From NCBI GenBank assembly GCA_964006375.1, contig OZ023262.1, positions 53,580,917 through 53,644,916 on the forward strand: a stretch of 64,000 bases of DNA. Reading direction: 5' to 3'. The stretch's first letter is position 1, and every line of letters begins with the position of its first letter. The translations under genes were made by a program, and so were the position numbers. Of this stretch, positions 63,661 to 64,000 are shown one piece after another. The DNA comes from Tillus elongatus. Taxonomy: Eukaryota; Arthropoda; Insecta; Coleoptera; Cleridae. The notes below the pieces were generated by a model. It did no database searches, was not told the DNA's origin, and saw nothing but the letters and a program-made list of their open reading frames with translations.

Positions 63661-63664
<4 letters not shown>
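63556..63664 (-). repeat. TAC repeat 3' end, minus strand
   Basis: GAGAAAAAATTCACTAGAAC and AAGCGCGAACTAGGGCCCGT lead into (TA)n. Confidence 0.7.

Positions 63665-63742
<78 letters not shown>
63665..63742. repeat. (TA)n microsatellite
   Basis: 78 bp of TA next to a TAC 3' end; the other TAC half is missing. Confidence 0.99.
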
Positions 63743-63744
<2 letters not shown>

Positions 63745-64000
63745 ACATTTGTCAAACTAAAGTAATTTCTATTTCCCACAAATTTAAAATTTTGGTGAAA
63801 ATATGGGTTGTTTGGAAAGAATAGCAGTTAGAAAGACACTATGGAATAGCAGAGATTTATGGTAAATGAAGGTGATGGTTGACGTGTTAGAAGGTGCGAA
63901 ATAGAAGAGCAAAATTATTTTAAATTTTAAATTACGTCAAAATTTGAGGTTTATGGAACTTGGCGTAGGACTGTGAAACTATTTAGGATTCAACCTTCTA
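63743..64000. other. Window end, no recognisable feature
   Basis: AT-rich, nothing identified. Confidence 0.5.

Overview
The window looks like repeat-rich, AT-rich DNA from an arthropod nuclear genome, most likely an insect. The evidence is the kind of mobile elements present: an env-bearing Ty3/gypsy errantivirus, an R1-like LINE, several jockey/CR1-like and RNase H-carrying LINEs, mariner- and Tigger/pogo-type transposons, Penelope-like fragments and tRNA-derived SINEs. I recognise no single-copy host gene. The species cannot be fixed from the sequence.

Layout. 1-4731: a LINE (LINE-A) whose GT-rich 3' UTR was invaded by an R1-like LINE (LINE-B). 5.6-6.4 kb: (TA)n repeats and a LINE-D piece. 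6.7-13.1 kb: two SINE copies, LINE-C, a tandemly duplicated LINE-F remnant and an inverted-repeat pair. 13.9-16.4 kb: (TA)n-core repeats mixed with Penelope-like pieces, including a GIY-YIG endonuclease fragment. 16.5-19.3 kb: two loci of about 300-bp units that carry hammerhead ribozyme motifs, with a second LINE-A copy between them. 21.2-26.6 kb: two mariner-like transposons, the first split by LINE-C. 26.7-44 kb: mainly one interspersed repeat family, called TAC here, which carries a (TA)n tract at a fixed internal place, plus LINE-D and a mariner remnant. 45.7-46.5 kb: an 0.8-kb foldback palindrome. 46.7-50.1 kb: LINE-E on the minus strand. 50.2-60.06 kb: a Tigger-type transposase gene interrupted by two LINE-C insertions and by a complete errantivirus. 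60.7-64 kb: more TAC repeats and LINE-D.

The best preserved unit is the errantivirus at 52377-60051. Its LTRs differ by one substitution and one 4-bp TA step. It has a 4-bp target duplication (CGCG), a tRNA-Ser-type primer site, a polypurine tract, and long open gag, pol and env frames. Two details matter. Env has no convincing start of its own; a leader AUG, a GTAAGT donor and a TTGCAG acceptor would join in frame and give it a signal peptide. Gag ends at a TAA 30 nt upstream of a well-placed A AAT TTT slippery heptamer, so this copy may make Gag but little Gag-Pol.

The most unusual signal is the set of hammerhead-type motifs at 16517-16559, 16834-16876, 18680-18724, 18984-19028 and 19175-19220. 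They recur every 304-317 bp, have self-complementary stem III segments, and resemble metazoan retrozymes or Penelope-derived repeats. None of this has been tested by alignment or folding software; identities and boundaries were judged by eye.
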